Source: Delphinus delphis
Taxonomy: Eukaryota; Chordata; Mammalia; Artiodactyla; Delphinidae
DNA: 64,000 nt
Direction: 5' to 3'
Assembly: GCF_949987515.2 (NCBI RefSeq)
Contig: NC_082694.2
Span: forward strand, 60,386,080-60,450,079
Below, piece after piece: positions 21,632 to 33,880 of the stretch; position 1 is the stretch's first letter, and each line of letters starts with the position of its first letter. Below the pieces are notes generated by a model, which saw only the letters and a list, made by a program, of their open reading frames with translations, was not told the origin of the DNA and did not search any database. A program made the position numbers and the translations under genes.

Positions 21632-22630
21632 CAGGACACCGCCGGCTCTTTTCATTTGGGGTAAAAGGTATCAAAAAACAGAACAAAACAAAACTAACCA
21701 CAAAGAGAAGAGCTTCGCTGGCTATACTTGCTGTCATGTGATGGGTTTTCTAAAATAACTTTCCTACAAAATATTTTTTTACCTGGTATACCCTGTTTGC
21801 AAAAACAGTGGAAAAAAAACAAACCTATCCTGGCAAAGAGAGGAAGTGAGTCAGAACCCATTTTCGGCGGGCATTGCTGATGTACAGCTCACATTTTTTG
21901 TTTTCAGACACATAAGAAATCTGGCTTGGCCAGGGCTGGCACTACTTATGAAGGGCCGTGCCAGTCACATTAAGGACCTTTACAGTACTCTGGCATTTTC
22001 TGAGCGAGAGGAAGTCAAAATTTATTTAACACCCACGCCTTTTTTCTAGACTCTTTTCTATATTATATCGTTTGGGCTCACCATAGCAAATTCTTCAGTG
22101 TTAAAACTTTTCTCTGTTTTCACATTTGAACAACTTTATGGGTTTTGGGGATTTGCTTGTAGCTCTTATATATCTCTATATATTATATCTATATTGCGAA
22201 ATTTTGACTGTCAGCTACATGTTGGTAAGACACAAGCAAAGTATTACTGTAACTAAGTTATTTTTAAAGTTAAAATATATTTTTATGTGCCTTTGGCTCT
22301 TTATTGCAGAGTCTACATCTTATAGGTACTACATCAAATATGGTCATTTGACTTTCCATTGGGATTCCATTCTAAGCTGTGTATGTGTATGTTTGGAAAA
22401 ATGTATTCATACTTAGCTTTATTTTTTTTTTCTTCATCTGTTATCATACTTTTCACATCAGCCAACAATGGATTGTAAAGTGTAAAGGCACAGGTTACTC
22501 ACAATGCTTCTGCAGAGACTGTGGGCTACACCACATAATGTTATTTGGAAATATGGGTATTTTAGTACAGTACATACTTGCATTACATAGGTACTTCATA
22601 CAACACAATAAAGAGTAAATGTTAAAATCA
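21632..22630 (+). other. CDC42EP3: 3' UTR of CDC42EP3
   Basis: It runs from the TAA at 21629-21631 to just past the first good poly(A) signal. It is AT-rich, with an overlapping AUUUA pair (ATTTATTTA at 22020-22028), a candidate AU-rich instability element, and a TATATA-type tract near 22167-22195. I see no inserted repeat. The exact cleavage point is inferred, and longer isoforms are possible. Confidence 0.65.
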
Positions 22631-22653
22631 ACTTGCTTGGTTATAGTAATAAA
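22607..22653 (+). promoter_or_regulatory. CDC42EP3: two AATAAA poly(A) signals
   Basis: Canonical hexamers lie at 22607-22612 and 22648-22653, about 0.98 and 1.02 kb after the stop codon. The first is followed by a T/G-containing stretch (cttgcttggttatag) suitable as a downstream element. Confidence 0.6.
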
Positions 22654-23194
22654 CAAAAACATAAGACAGTAATTATATTTTCTTCAAGTCCAGGGCTAGA
22701 AAAATTGCTTCTGTAAAGTGTACATGAGCCTTGAAAATAAGGTAAGAGGTGATTTCCACCCACTCAGTAATTTTGATTATTGCCCAAAGGTTTGAGATTC
22801 TAAAAATAAGGCCCCTCAATTTTAGTAAAAATGAACATGTGAGATGAGAATTTTTTTTTTTTAAGTCAGCACTGATGCCAACTTCTCAAAAACTCATTTC
22901 TGTGAATCTCCTCCCTTACTTTAACACGGCAAACTCGTGCAACCCCAGCCCTGTCCCTACAGGATAGATGCTTCCATGCAGCAGGTGCCATACAGACAAG
23001 ATTAAGGAGGCCAAAAAGGAGGGCAGCAGAGCACCTTGCCCCCAAGAAGACAGAGATGCCCTGAGGATGTTGGTTAAGGAAACAGGAACAGGAAATGAAC
23101 ACACCGATTCTGATCCTGTTGTCAACACCCCTTCCCCCTCAAAGACAAACACTTGCACGCAAAAACTTTCATTTCTCCTTGAAATATATCCCTG
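22654..23194. other. unique 3' flanking sequence
   Basis: No element recognised. It lies between the gene's inferred 3' end and the first downstream SINE. Confidence 0.4.
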
Positions 23195-23547
23195 GGACTT
23201 CCCTGGTGGTGCAGTGGTTAAGAATCCACCTGCCAATGCAGGGGACACGGGTTCGAGTCCTGGTCCAGGAACATCCCACATGCTGCGGAGCAACTAAGCC
23301 TGTGCGCCACAACTACTGAGCCTGCGCTCTAGAGCCCGTGAGCCACAACTACTGAGCCCGCCTGCCACAACTACTGAAGCCCATGTGCCTAGAGCCCGTG
23401 CTCTGCAACGAGAAGCCACCGCAATGAGAAGCCCATGCACCACAACGAAGAGTAGCCCCCGCTTGCCGCAACTAGAGAAAGCCCGTGCGCAGCAATGAAG
23501 ACCCAACGCAGCCAAAAATAAATGTATTAATTTATATTAAAAAAAAG
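23195..23547 (+). mobile_element. long-form CHR-type SINE with internal tandem units
   Basis: The head ggacttccctggtggtgcag carries a pol III A box (TGGTGCAGTGG) and a B box (GGTTCGAGTCC). The body contains a degenerate repeated unit built around gagcccgtgagccacaacta, then gcagccaaaaataaatg and an A-rich tail. The 12-bp target duplication aatatatccctg / aatgtatccctg (23183-23194, 23548-23559) has one mismatch. At ~350 bp it is longer than the ~200-bp SINEs in this window, so it belongs to a different CHR subfamily. Confidence 0.88.
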
Positions 23548-26447
23548 AATGTATCCCTGAAATGACTGCCTCATCCAAACGTTTCAGTGATATTCTCACC
23601 GTGTCTGGAGATGCTGCAATTCCATCATCTGGTTAGCTGAAATAATCTGAGCTGTGGATGAAACGCAGTTAGGATGACTTGAAGTAGAAAGAGGCAACAA
23701 GCTCCCTTAGAGCACTGAGTTCCTGCCTTAATTCCCCGGTTGTATTTCTGTCCCACAATTTTCCAGTGTTCTTTTTCTGCGAGACACCCACTTACAGTTC
23801 ACAGTTCCAAATAGCCTCTTCTAAATCTTGACAATGAAGAAGAGTCTGATGTATCTCATCATTTTAAATCAGACTCTTTCAACACATTCCCCATCTTAAC
23901 TTTTGTTGATCATATTATCATTTTACTCTTCATCTGCAGCATGACCTCAAGGAAAAGATTAAACTGTTAGGTGAAATGATGAGGAACATCTGTGCATTTC
24001 CTCTGCTCCCTCTGTGAATAGGGAGAACAGCTCTGCCAGTATCAGGTTTGTTTGATAGAATCTAAGCAATAATGCATCCTTTTAGGTATTACCCATTAGA
24101 CTTCCTCTGAGCCCTTTCACAAACAGTCCCTCCCATTAGGTTAGATATCATTGAGATGGCAACAAACATGCCCCTGTTAGAAAGGACACAGCCACATCCG
24201 GCTTATGAACGATATTGTTGAGTCATTTCTCCTGTGGCAGCCCTTCTAATACTTGGTTCCTTCTCTAGGGAGCAGGTGCAGAGCTGGTGGAAGCTTTCTC
24301 CTGCAAAAAGGCTCTTCCAGCTTGCACCTGCTGAGAGCTGAATTGATGTTCTCAGCCTGTGACCGTTCTGCCACTTTTAACCTAATTTACCGAGATGCAC
24401 TTTACTTGCAAATTCAGAATGCGAGCCACCTGTGACCCAACAACCAGAAAAGAGACCATGCAATTTATATAAGTAGAGACCCTTGGTGTAGCAGTCAAGG
24501 TTCTTGTGGGTAGTCTTTTCCCTTTGCAGTGAGTCCTAACAAAGGATAAGATAGATAATTTCTACCTAAAATCACCTACTGAAAAAGATCAAAATATCAA
24601 GGTACTCAGCTCTTCATAAGTGTAACGCCATTAGTTATCACATTTCAGTGACTCAGAGTCACAAACAAATGACTAAACTGGCTGAACATAAGAGAACTCA
24701 GGTTTCCAGAGTCACGGTCTATTCCTTTTTTATGTCACTGAAAGTTACCATTTTTTCTCAAGTGCCCCCACAAAAACACTTGAAGTCATGGCATGGAGGA
24801 AGTTCATGAGTCCATGAATTAACTTGATAAATATTGTAAAACAGAGGAAAGAAAGTTATACATTAGGCGATGGTTCTGATCCTCTTAATGTGGAGCCTGA
24901 TGAGACTCAATTTTACTGTGAAATATGTCAACACAATAGAACAAGTCAACATGATGGTTTCTCTCCAATAAGAGTTTCTCCTTTGGAAATTATGTTCCCA
25001 ACCTACTCCCAAATTTAGCAGGTCTAATAAAGAGAATTCTCAGACTTTAGAATGAGTCCACCAGACAATATGAATGAATGAACTCTTTCTTACACAAGTC
25101 AGTAAGCCATATAAATAGGGTTATTGGGTGCTGCCCTGTGTCTCCACCCATACTTTTGGGTCAGATCCAGCAAAATAAAAGAAGTTTACAGATGCCAAGT
25201 GATAAGCTACCATTGACCCAGACGGGTAGGCTTCTGGTTTGTTTGACTGTATGGGACTCAAGAACGTCACAAATACTCAAAACTATACTCACACATATTC
25301 AATGTGTTGGTTCTGGCTAAGCAATACATTTATTTTCTAAAGAAGATGGTCTCCCTTGTAGATTTTTAAGACACGTTTGTTTCACCTGACGATACCTGGA
25401 ACGTCACATGCTTTATTCTGATGGCACACCATTTCATCCAGCCAGGCTTCTGTCTGAGAATATTTAATTTTCACCTTAGAGCAAGTGCTTATTAAAAAGT
25501 AGGCCTAAAAATTTCTTACTTGAGTTGTCAGGGAATCATTATTCTGTGGTAAATGGTGCAAAGAAAGTCATGTTGAAGAATGGGAAATATGCTTATTTTA
25601 TGAAGTGATATACAACACAATGAGATCTGTTTTACAACTACTGTGCTGCATTTAATTATCTTCCATTTTTACTTTAAAAACTCTGACAGTGAATTCACTT
25701 CCATTGGCTTCTAAGGGAGGTCAATAATCTTCATCCTTTGAAGGTCAGCCAAATTTCCTTCATGGGAAGCAGATTGCCACAGGTGACAGATTTTAGAAAC
25801 CTGCCCAAATCAAAGCCACTAAGCAGAATAGAGTTAATATTTTCAGAGACTCATCGTGAAGACAGAGATGTCTGCCAGACATCAAAATTAATGAGGCTGA
25901 ATACGTGAAGTGGGTATCATGCTCACCATTAAATGATTATTGGAGTAAGTCATCAGGCATGTGTGTGATTTGTTGCCAAATCACTGGGAAAACAGAACTT
26001 TGAGTTCTGGGGAGGAAGGACCTGGGATGGCTCCATGGAAGAGCAGGACCCAAATGGGGCCTCGAGGGACTGGTGAGATTTTTTTCTTTTTTAGGGGGAG
26101 GGGCACACTCAAGATGAAGAAGGTTTTGAGCAAACAAAAGACTACACTACATCCTAGCAGGGTTTCTACTCAAAATGGTTCAGAAACAGGGACTGAAACA
26201 GAAAATGCTCAGTTCCGTGCTTGAAAGGATTGGGTCCATGCCTGAGAAGTCTCTCCCCATGGACTAAGAAAAGACTGGAATCTAAGACTGCTGAACAGGT
26301 GGTTCCCAGGGTTAGAAATTTGTATCCAGTAAGCCACCAACTTGTGAAAGCTCACGCCAGTCAGTGCCTGCACTATAACCTGAAGGCAGACACTGAGGCT
26401 GTTGGATGTCAGGGAAAGTCATTTATGATGAAAGAAGTGAGAGGGGT
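23548..26447. other. intergenic, largely unique
   Basis: No gene, RNA gene or clear repeat. Short frames such as 24824-25018 contain a pair of cysteines (CEIC) but no complete domain, and their start is not an ATG. Confidence 0.35.
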
Positions 26448-26566
26448 AGGACTTCCCTGGCAGTCCAGTGGTTAAGACTCCACGCTTTCACTGCAGGGGG
26501 CACAGGTTTGATCCCTGGTCGGGGAACTAGGATCCCCCATGCCGTAGACAAAAAAAAAAAAAAAAG
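26448..26566 (+). mobile_element. short CHR-type tRNA-derived SINE
   Basis: taggacttccctggcagtcc begins the tRNA-like head. ggtttgatccctggtcggg holds the B box, and it ends gccgtagac plus a 16-base A tail. No convincing target duplication remains. It is the ~120-bp short form. Confidence 0.8.
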
Positions 26567-28990
26567 TAAGGGGGCAAAGTTTCTCCTGAAACAGCACCAG
26601 GTGAAACAAGTTCATATTCCGGCCCCTGGACTGAACACACTTGGGCAGCTATCCCACCAGCAGTTCCTCTGGGGAGTTTCCTCACTCTCCCTCTCAACTC
26701 ATCTTTTTGCAGGCTGGGTTGTAATTTCTGACTGAGCAGCCCCAAGATTAGGGGAGAAAGTGCCTTGGAAAACAGCAAGGAAAAGTCCAAATGTCACTGA
26801 AGAGTTGGGCTGAGTAGAAAAACCAACTAAATGGAGTAGAAGCAAACAGCCCCTGAAGTGCTCTCCAGCTCCTTGAAGTCCAAATTCACAAAACTGAAGC
26901 CCAGAGAGACGGAAGTCCGGACTTCCAAACCCTGGTTTCCTGTCTCAGAACGTGCATCTTCCCAGGGGTGACTTCTGGGCCATGTACCCCTCAGGAAAGA
27001 CCAAATTCTCTCCTAGCACAAGCCCTTAACCCTACGAGATACATCAGAAAAATGGTCATCTCAGCACAGCGGGAAGTCCCCAGCATTTACACCACAAATG
27101 CCCACAGTGAGAAGTGGAAGATCCTTCCATTACATTTGGGTCTTGAACAGAGACCCTTGAGGTACTGCTTCCATGGAAAATTCCATCTTTAATAGGAGTC
27201 ACCAGAAATGTGTATTAAAATCTCCAAAGGATGTTGTCCCCATACCCATGAGCAGCCTTGTTTGTAAGCGAAATGGGCAGAATCTGAGTGACCCTGGAAA
27301 GACAAAACTGCTCAAAAAAATTTCTCCTCTATGTAGCTGCCCCAGAGCCAGAATATCTACCATTGGAGATTGGTTCCTTTGGATAAAGCATTATGCTAGG
27401 CATGGAGTCCCCTTAAAACACTCCCAGGGCTATCGGCATCCTAAAGCCATCAACAACAGGATATGAACTCACTTATCAGATGTCTATTCTAGGAGCACAA
27501 GCCTCTAGCAACTGGACTGGGGCAAGGGAGACAAAGGAGAATTAAGCAAGACCAGGAAAAGCATGAAGAGTGAGGTCATGTAATGCATTATTTTGCCCAG
27601 GACCCCAAAAAAGAGGGGGTGAGGAAACAGGTTTTTCTAAAAGATTTACCTGTCACCAATGCGGCCTTCACTGGAGGTGATAATATAGGTTATAGTTGGC
27701 TGATGTCCTTGGTGCCGGAGGAGTAAATGCAAACATTGTAATTAAATCTAATTTTGAATCAATGTAAATTAGATAGTGCAAGAGAACATTAATATAAAGC
27801 TCTCAGTGATTGACATGGTTCCATTCGCCCTACAGGCCACCAGGCATAGAGGCATTAATGCCTTAACGCCAAATGTTGATATTTCTAAATCACTGTCTAA
27901 GCTTCCCTCTGCCTCTCCCTTGCCACCCCTTAGCAATGGCATTTTAGTGACGTGGTTTCCTAGAGGGTATTATGCTTTTATTCTGAAGTCTCCTTTATAA
28001 CAGTTTTCCTGCATTCTAAGGTAAACCATTAGCAATGCCCCCAGAAACACATGAAACTTTGAAAAGCCTGAAACAACATTCACATTACATATTGAATTTT
28101 TCAGAGTAAGCAGTAACGTTCGGACATATCAGGGAAGAACATTGCTAATTATCTTCTAATCCCTCCTCTCATTGCAAGAAAATGAAATTGGGATGGGACT
28201 GGAGACAAAACATTTGTGCTGCTCTGGCTTCAGATTTTTCACCATAAATGGCAAGAAACAAGAGCAGATGAATACTATCTTAGATGTTAGATTAGCATCC
28301 AATAAAGTTCTCCCATCCTCGTAGTGGACCATGGGTCCTGTGACCAAATAAAGCACTGTTTTTGAAAATTCACTCTGCAGTAACCCTCCTCCTTTTTTTT
28401 TAAAAAAAAAGCAAAGTTGTGCTTTCACTGTTGATTAAAATTGCTAATTTTCAAAACAGTTGCCTCTCTGGACTTCATAAGCACATTGAAAATTGATCAG
28501 GTGCTTTAAGTAATCCAGAGGAAAAAAATATGTCATGACAGGGGAACACAGAAGAGGGGCAGACCCTGTTGTGTAAGAGGAGGGGAAGCAGGGGCTTACT
28601 ACCCAAGACCCCAGCCTGGAGATTGCTCTAACTAGAAGTAAAAGTATTGCAAATGAAATGGCTTCCAGGAGTGAGGTGCCCACCCCTCTAACCAGCCATG
28701 AAGTAGGAATGCATAGAAGATGCTCTTCTTTCTTCCCACCCCTAATCATCCAAGCATTTTCTCTCCAGGGAGACTCCTCAGCTTCCCAGCCTCCAGACCA
28801 CCCTTCAGGTCCTAGGAGAAGGCCATGGGAAAGGACAGAACCAGCTGCCTGGAGGATGGTTTGGGGGTTGAGACTGCTTGGACATGCCCAAGAAAGACAT
28901 CCCTAAGTCTCCTGCCCTTCCAACAAGACTTCCCTACACAGGTTGACTCCACTACCAAAATATGAAATGATAGTATATGAACAATATACC
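26567..28990. other. intergenic, largely unique
   Basis: A small MIR-like piece lies near 26880-26935 (gaagcccagagagacgg). Otherwise nothing is recognised. Confidence 0.35.
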
Positions 28991-29481
28991 TGTGGTAGGC
29001 TGAATAATGGCCCCCAAAGATATCAGGTCCTAGTCCCTGGAACCTGAAAATGTTACCTTATTTGGAATAAGGATCTTTACAGATATGAGTAAATTAATGA
29101 TCTTGAGATGGGGTGTTATCCTTGATTATCCAGGTTGTCCCTAAATGCAATCTCAGTTGTCCTCATAAGAGAAAGGAAAAGGAAAATCTGATACACAGAA
29201 GAGGAGGAAACAAAGCGACTACAGGGGCAGAGACTGGTGTGATGCGGGCACAAGTCAAGGAATGCTATTAGGCACCAAAAGCTGGAAGAGACAAGGAACA
29301 GATTCTGCCTTAGAGTTGAGAGCTTTCAGAGGGTGTGAGGTCCCGCTGACAGCTTGATTTCAACCCAATGATACTGATTCTGGACTTCTGGCCTCTTGAT
29401 CTGTGAGAGAATAAATTACTGTTGTTTTAAGCCACCAGGTTTGTAGTAATTTGTTAAAGCAGTCATAGGAAATTAATGCAA
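28991..29481 (+). mobile_element. MLT1-type (ERVL-MaLR) solo LTR
   Basis: tgtggtaggctgaataatgg opens the LTR. ttgagatggggtgttatcc, ttgtcctcataagaga, agaataaattactgttg and ttttaagccaccaggtttg follow in the MLT1 order, ending ggaaattaatgca. It looks nearly full length. Short flanking aatacc words may be the decayed target duplication. Confidence 0.75.
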
Positions 29482-29532
29482 TACCCAAGTACTAGAGAGA
29501 ATGCAGAAAAACAGAGTGTGTTAAAGATAGAA

Positions 29533-29912
29533 TGTTATGAACTGAATTGTGTTCCCCTAAGATTCGTATGCTGAAGCCCTAATCCCCAATGTGACTGTAT
29601 TTGGAGATGGCAACATTTAAAGAGGTAATTAAGGTTAAAGGAGGTCATAAAGTAGACCTTAATCCAGTAGGATTTGTGGACTTATAAGAGGGGAAAGAAA
29701 ACTCTCTCCCTCCCTCCCCATACCTGTGTCACTCCACGCACAGAAAAGGCCATGTGGGGACACAGCAAGAAGGTGGCATCTGCAAGCCAAGGAGAGAGGC
29801 CTCAGGAAAAACCAGCCTCACTGGCACCCTCACAACTGTGAGAAAATAAATCTCTGTGGTTTAAGCCATACAGTGTGTGGTACTTTGTAATGGCAGCTCA
29901 AGCAGTTAACAA
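29533..29912 (+). mobile_element. second ERVL-MaLR solo LTR (MST/MLT1-like)
   Basis: tgttatgaactgaattgtgt, tgactgtatttggagatgg, aggaggtcataaagtagacc, aagccaaggagagaggcctc and gtggtactttgtaatggcag follow the MST/MLT1A order. Only ~50 bases separate it from the preceding LTR, and the two are different subfamilies, so they are separate insertions and not the two ends of one provirus. Confidence 0.7.
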
Positions 29913-31339
29913 AGAAGACTCCCTTTAACAGTTAGGTTCTTCAAGGAAATAAAGCCAGGATGACCTCCCCTCCCTGGATGTCTGTCTCCCCTGTAAGACA
30001 AGATTTATACTGAGTCAGTGGTGGCAAGGAAGGGGGAAACATCCCAGGCAGGAGATCAGCAGGAGCAAAGTCGAGCCCCGCATTAAGAGTTCTGGAAAGC
30101 TTCCCCTGCAAGTGCACAAGAGAAGGCTGCTTTCACGCACCGCATGTTTACACGGGGTAATGCGAAGTCTAATCAGACACAGGTGTGATGTCTTGGCCCG
30201 TGGGGGCAGAGTCAGCTACCTTCAGGAGGGTCACTGTCACTCACAATTGATTGCTGCTGGTGTAAAACAAGTCAAGTGTGTGCACAGTGGGCAGACTTGG
30301 GGGAGATGAAGGGAAAGAAAGGATTTAAAACATGTTTTGAGGCTTGTTCCCAGCCCCAGATAGCATTTGATGTGGGCAGGGGCCAGATTATCCCTGTCAT
30401 CCAGATAATAACAAAAGGGAAGCAGAGAAGACAGCAGAGGGGCTCTGAGTTATGGCTAGGAAGATATTCTTCAGTAGCTGTTTCCTCAGAAGGGTTCCTT
30501 CCCACACAAAAGCCAGGCGAGGTTAAATAGGCCTTCCCAGTATGCCAGGGCAAATCAAAGAAGCCAGAGGCATCACTGAGACCCGAGTGTCGTGACAGGT
30601 GTTGTAAATACCCTTCAGGAAGCCGACTGGCAAAAAGACAACCAGTGTGCTGAAGGTGGAGCCCTGCAGGGCAGTGCTTCCCACAGCCCAGCTCACAAAG
30701 GAAATGGAGAGGTTTGAGGGACACCCTGGGGAAATGAGAGGGCTGCTAGGCTGAGGCAGCACCTCCCCACACCTGCCCCAGCTGCTACATAGTCAATGCC
30801 TCAGCGCCCTTGTAATGCACCTGACGCCCAGCAGTTGGGTTGTGGGAAGTCCCACCCCATAGTACCTGTCGTCATACTGGCCACCTGGCTACTTATGGGA
30901 CCATGCTGGGCTCTTCCTGGGACTCAGAGTCCTGAGACCCACGTGGGCACAAGTGGGTGAGGAGAAAATATGGTTCTAGAGGGGATACTGAATGTGGCAC
31001 AGGTGAGGCCTGACTGCCAGGTGGCAGGGGCAGCAGCAGCAGGGGCACAGTGAGCCCCTTGCCTGTGACAGTGGACAGGAAGCACATCCAAGACAGGGAG
31101 GCTGGGAGGGCCGGGAGCCATCTGGTGAGTTGGGAAAGAGACCTAAACAGCAAAGCCTTCCACCCGACAAGAGGAGCAGAACTGAGACTGCTTCTGAGCA
31201 ACCGTGGCCAAAACGGTCTGTCAGCATCATAGACTCCTGGAGAACATGGGGCAGAGAATGTACTCAAGTCTCTCCCGCTGGAAACTAAACAGCCCATCTC
31301 AAACCTGTTGACCCATCTCATGACCTTCAGAGGTTAGTT
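29913..31339. other. intergenic, unique
   Basis: GC is moderately raised at 30700-31250, giving long but unconvincing open frames on the minus strand. No gene recognised. Confidence 0.35.
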
Positions 31340-32050
31340 GGAAGCCGGGTCCCCAGACCCCCACCTCACATTCACTGAGCCGCTGGCTTCCACCATCTGC
31401 CCTCAACAGAGTCACCAATAAACTCTGTTCCTAAAGTCACAGACATCTCCTATGCCACCTCCCTTCCTTTTCTGCAGGCTTTGACTCCACTGGACACTGC
31501 TTGTTCTCTCACACCCTCCTCCCCCTCTGACCACCCCACTCTGGATCCCTCCTGGTTTCTCTTCTTCTATGTGCCCCATCACTACTGAGCACGTGGGGTC
31601 ATTCCTGTCCTTCTCTTTGTCCCTGAGTTTGGTTGCATAGCTTTAACTACCAGCTACTTACTGATGACTCCCAGATCTGTGTTTCCTGCCCAAACTCAAC
31701 TCCTGGGCGTCATACCTGAATGTGTAACCAAGGACTGCACCTCTCTACTTGTTTGTCCTGCAGGAACCTCCAATTCTCCATATTCCAAACAGAGCTCACC
31801 ATCACCAATAAATACGCTTCCATCCCCCTTCTCCTCTCCTAGTGAATGACACCACATCCAGCTGCCTGAGATGAAAACCTGGGAATTGACTCTGCTCCCC
31901 GACCCCACAAACCTTTGCTTCTACCCCCTTAATATTCCTCATATCCAACCTCTTTTCTCCATTCCTACTGCCGCTAACTTTCAGATCCTCGTCATTCCTC
32001 GCTTCTATTACAGAAACAGATTCCTAACGATTTCCCTGTCTTCAGTATGA
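31340..32050 (+). repeat. LINE L2/CR1-type internal remnant
   Basis: Pyrimidine-rich text with tactgatgactcccagatct, actcctgggcgtcatacc, and later cctgggaattgactctgct resembles the sense L2 reverse-transcriptase region, broken by many stops. Highly diverged. The assignment rests on remembered signatures. Confidence 0.35.
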
Positions 32051-32587
32051 CCACTGCCAATGTATTTTGTTTCATTTTGTTGGTGGTGGATTTTTTAAGA
32101 GGCTTCAATCCTATTAGATGAAAGAATGAATAAATGCATTAAGAGTAGACAGTAAAATTAAAGCTCACCAGAAGAATTCTTTTTATTAGTCCGTAAGATA
32201 TAAATTCCACAAGAAATTAAGACTTCTCAGGAGCCTCAGCTGGATGAGAAAAATGCCATAAATTCTGAAAAAGCATTTTGGAGGAAAAGAAAACAAGGTA
32301 CAATGCATGTCTCCAACATGTTCAAAGGATGTAGAAACTAATACGATTGAAACATTTTTAAAATATGTATACTTGCAAATGTTTCCATGGATCTGGATTC
32401 TTTTACATATTTACACATTTTCATTATTTGCCTTATAGAAGAATATAGCCCTAAAGAAATTTATTATTGTTTACTACAATAAGATAGAGCTATTACAGCA
32501 AACTTTTAAATGTTGTCGGTTTAAAGAAGGACAAGAATGTGATTTGGGGCTGTAAGCACTCAGAGTCCTGAACAAGCCTAAACAAAC
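32051..32587. other. intergenic, unique AT-rich
   Basis: Nothing recognised. Confidence 0.35.
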
Positions 32588-32787
32588 TTTTTTTTTTTTT
32601 TTTTTGTGGTACGCAGGCCTCTCACTGTTGTGGCCTCTCCCGTTGCGGAGCACAGGCTCCGGACGCACAGGCTCAGCGGCCATGGCTCACGGGCCTACCC
32701 GCTCAGCAGCATGTGGGATCTTCCCGGACCGGGGCACAAACCCGTGTTCCCTGCATCAGCAGGTGGACTCTCAACCACTGCGAAGCC
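32588..32787 (-). mobile_element. CHR-type tRNA-derived SINE, antisense
   Basis: A T tail and the GC-rich body run up to the reversed head, flanked by a perfect 11-bp target duplication cctaaacaaac (32577-32587, 32788-32798). Compared with the copy at 2473, it lacks the ~10 bases gccaccaggg next to the head, a small deletion. Confidence 0.9.
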
Positions 32788-32798
32788 CCTAAACAAAC

Positions 32799-33880
32799 AT
32801 TTTGAATCAGTGTTACTGCTTTATGAAATTTTTAAGCTGACACTTAAGAGACGCTAATGTATAAATTGGCACACACACAAAAAGAATCCTGTCACCTTTA
32901 CCATACATTATCTAAATGTGCTCAAGCAAATGCATTTCAAATGCCCTACCCTGCTGCTGCATGAACACATGCAGGACAGGAACACAGAAAGGACAGGAAG
33001 TCAGCAGTGACTGATTTTGTGTCCTAACTGGTGGCACTGGTTATTTCTAGAACAGCCAAATAGTGTCAGGAATAAAGACATAAATTATTCATAATAACCA
33101 AGAAGAACAACATGTAAAAATTGACTGTATTGTCTCCTGGTAGAAAGCAAAATGTGAATCTTAGGCTATCCAAATATTTTTAAATGATAGAAAAGGTGAC
33201 TTTAGTTTAGTAGCTTTCTATATTGAAAATGTAGACACACAGCCATTGAATTATTACACATAATGCCTCATCTCATCCAACACCACAGCTGTCACAAGTC
33301 ACAGGACACTTGATCCACAGGCAAGTAATGATTGAAAGAGCTAAGTTCTAACCACAGACAGGAGTACACAACAGGGCATCTAAAAGAATTCCCACTTGTG
33401 CTGTCCTGGGCATCTTGGCATTCTCAGCATACGATGACCTGATTGTCCGGATGCCAGATCTGAGAATGAGGGTAAGTAATCCTGGACTCTCTTTCCTGTA
33501 TCAAATATGGGGCTCTTTGTTTCGTGAGTTTCGAAGTTCCTAAAGCAAGGGACAAATTCTATGTAAACATACTGCCTATACATTAAAACAATATGTTCAT
33601 CAGTTGTATGTGCGTATTTGTCGTGTGGTATATATGTGGAGAAAAAGAGAGAGAGAGAGAGTGTGTGTGTGTGTGTGTGTGACACAGAAAGAAAGAGAAT
33701 GACAGACTAAGACAGGCAGATGATCAAAGAGACAAAGAGAAAGGGTGGCAATATTTATCTGCTTGAAAAGAAGTTGGGGGGTACACAGTACTATGAAGCG
33801 TAAGTTGATTTTTGAAAAGGAGACAAGAAAGAGCAACCTAAATAAGAAGAAAACATACAGGAAAGCACAACCCTTAAAAG
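32799..33880. other. intergenic, unique, with a compound microsatellite
   Basis: A (GA)n tract at about 33646-33660 passes directly into (GT)n at 33661-33680. The rest is AT-rich unique DNA. Confidence 0.5.

Noticed and set aside
24824..25018. Short frame with a CEIC pair that might suggest a zinc finger
   Set aside because: No second Cys/His pair at finger spacing, no ATG start, and no flanking exon signals.
30272..30724. 150-codon open frame on the minus strand
   Set aside because: Low-complexity-free but domain-free translation, no homologous motif, no promoter or poly(A) signal nearby.
30893..31321. 142-codon minus-strand frame rich in Pro, Ser and Leu
   Set aside because: Three overlapping frames are open at once here because the region is GC-biased. 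This is a composition effect.
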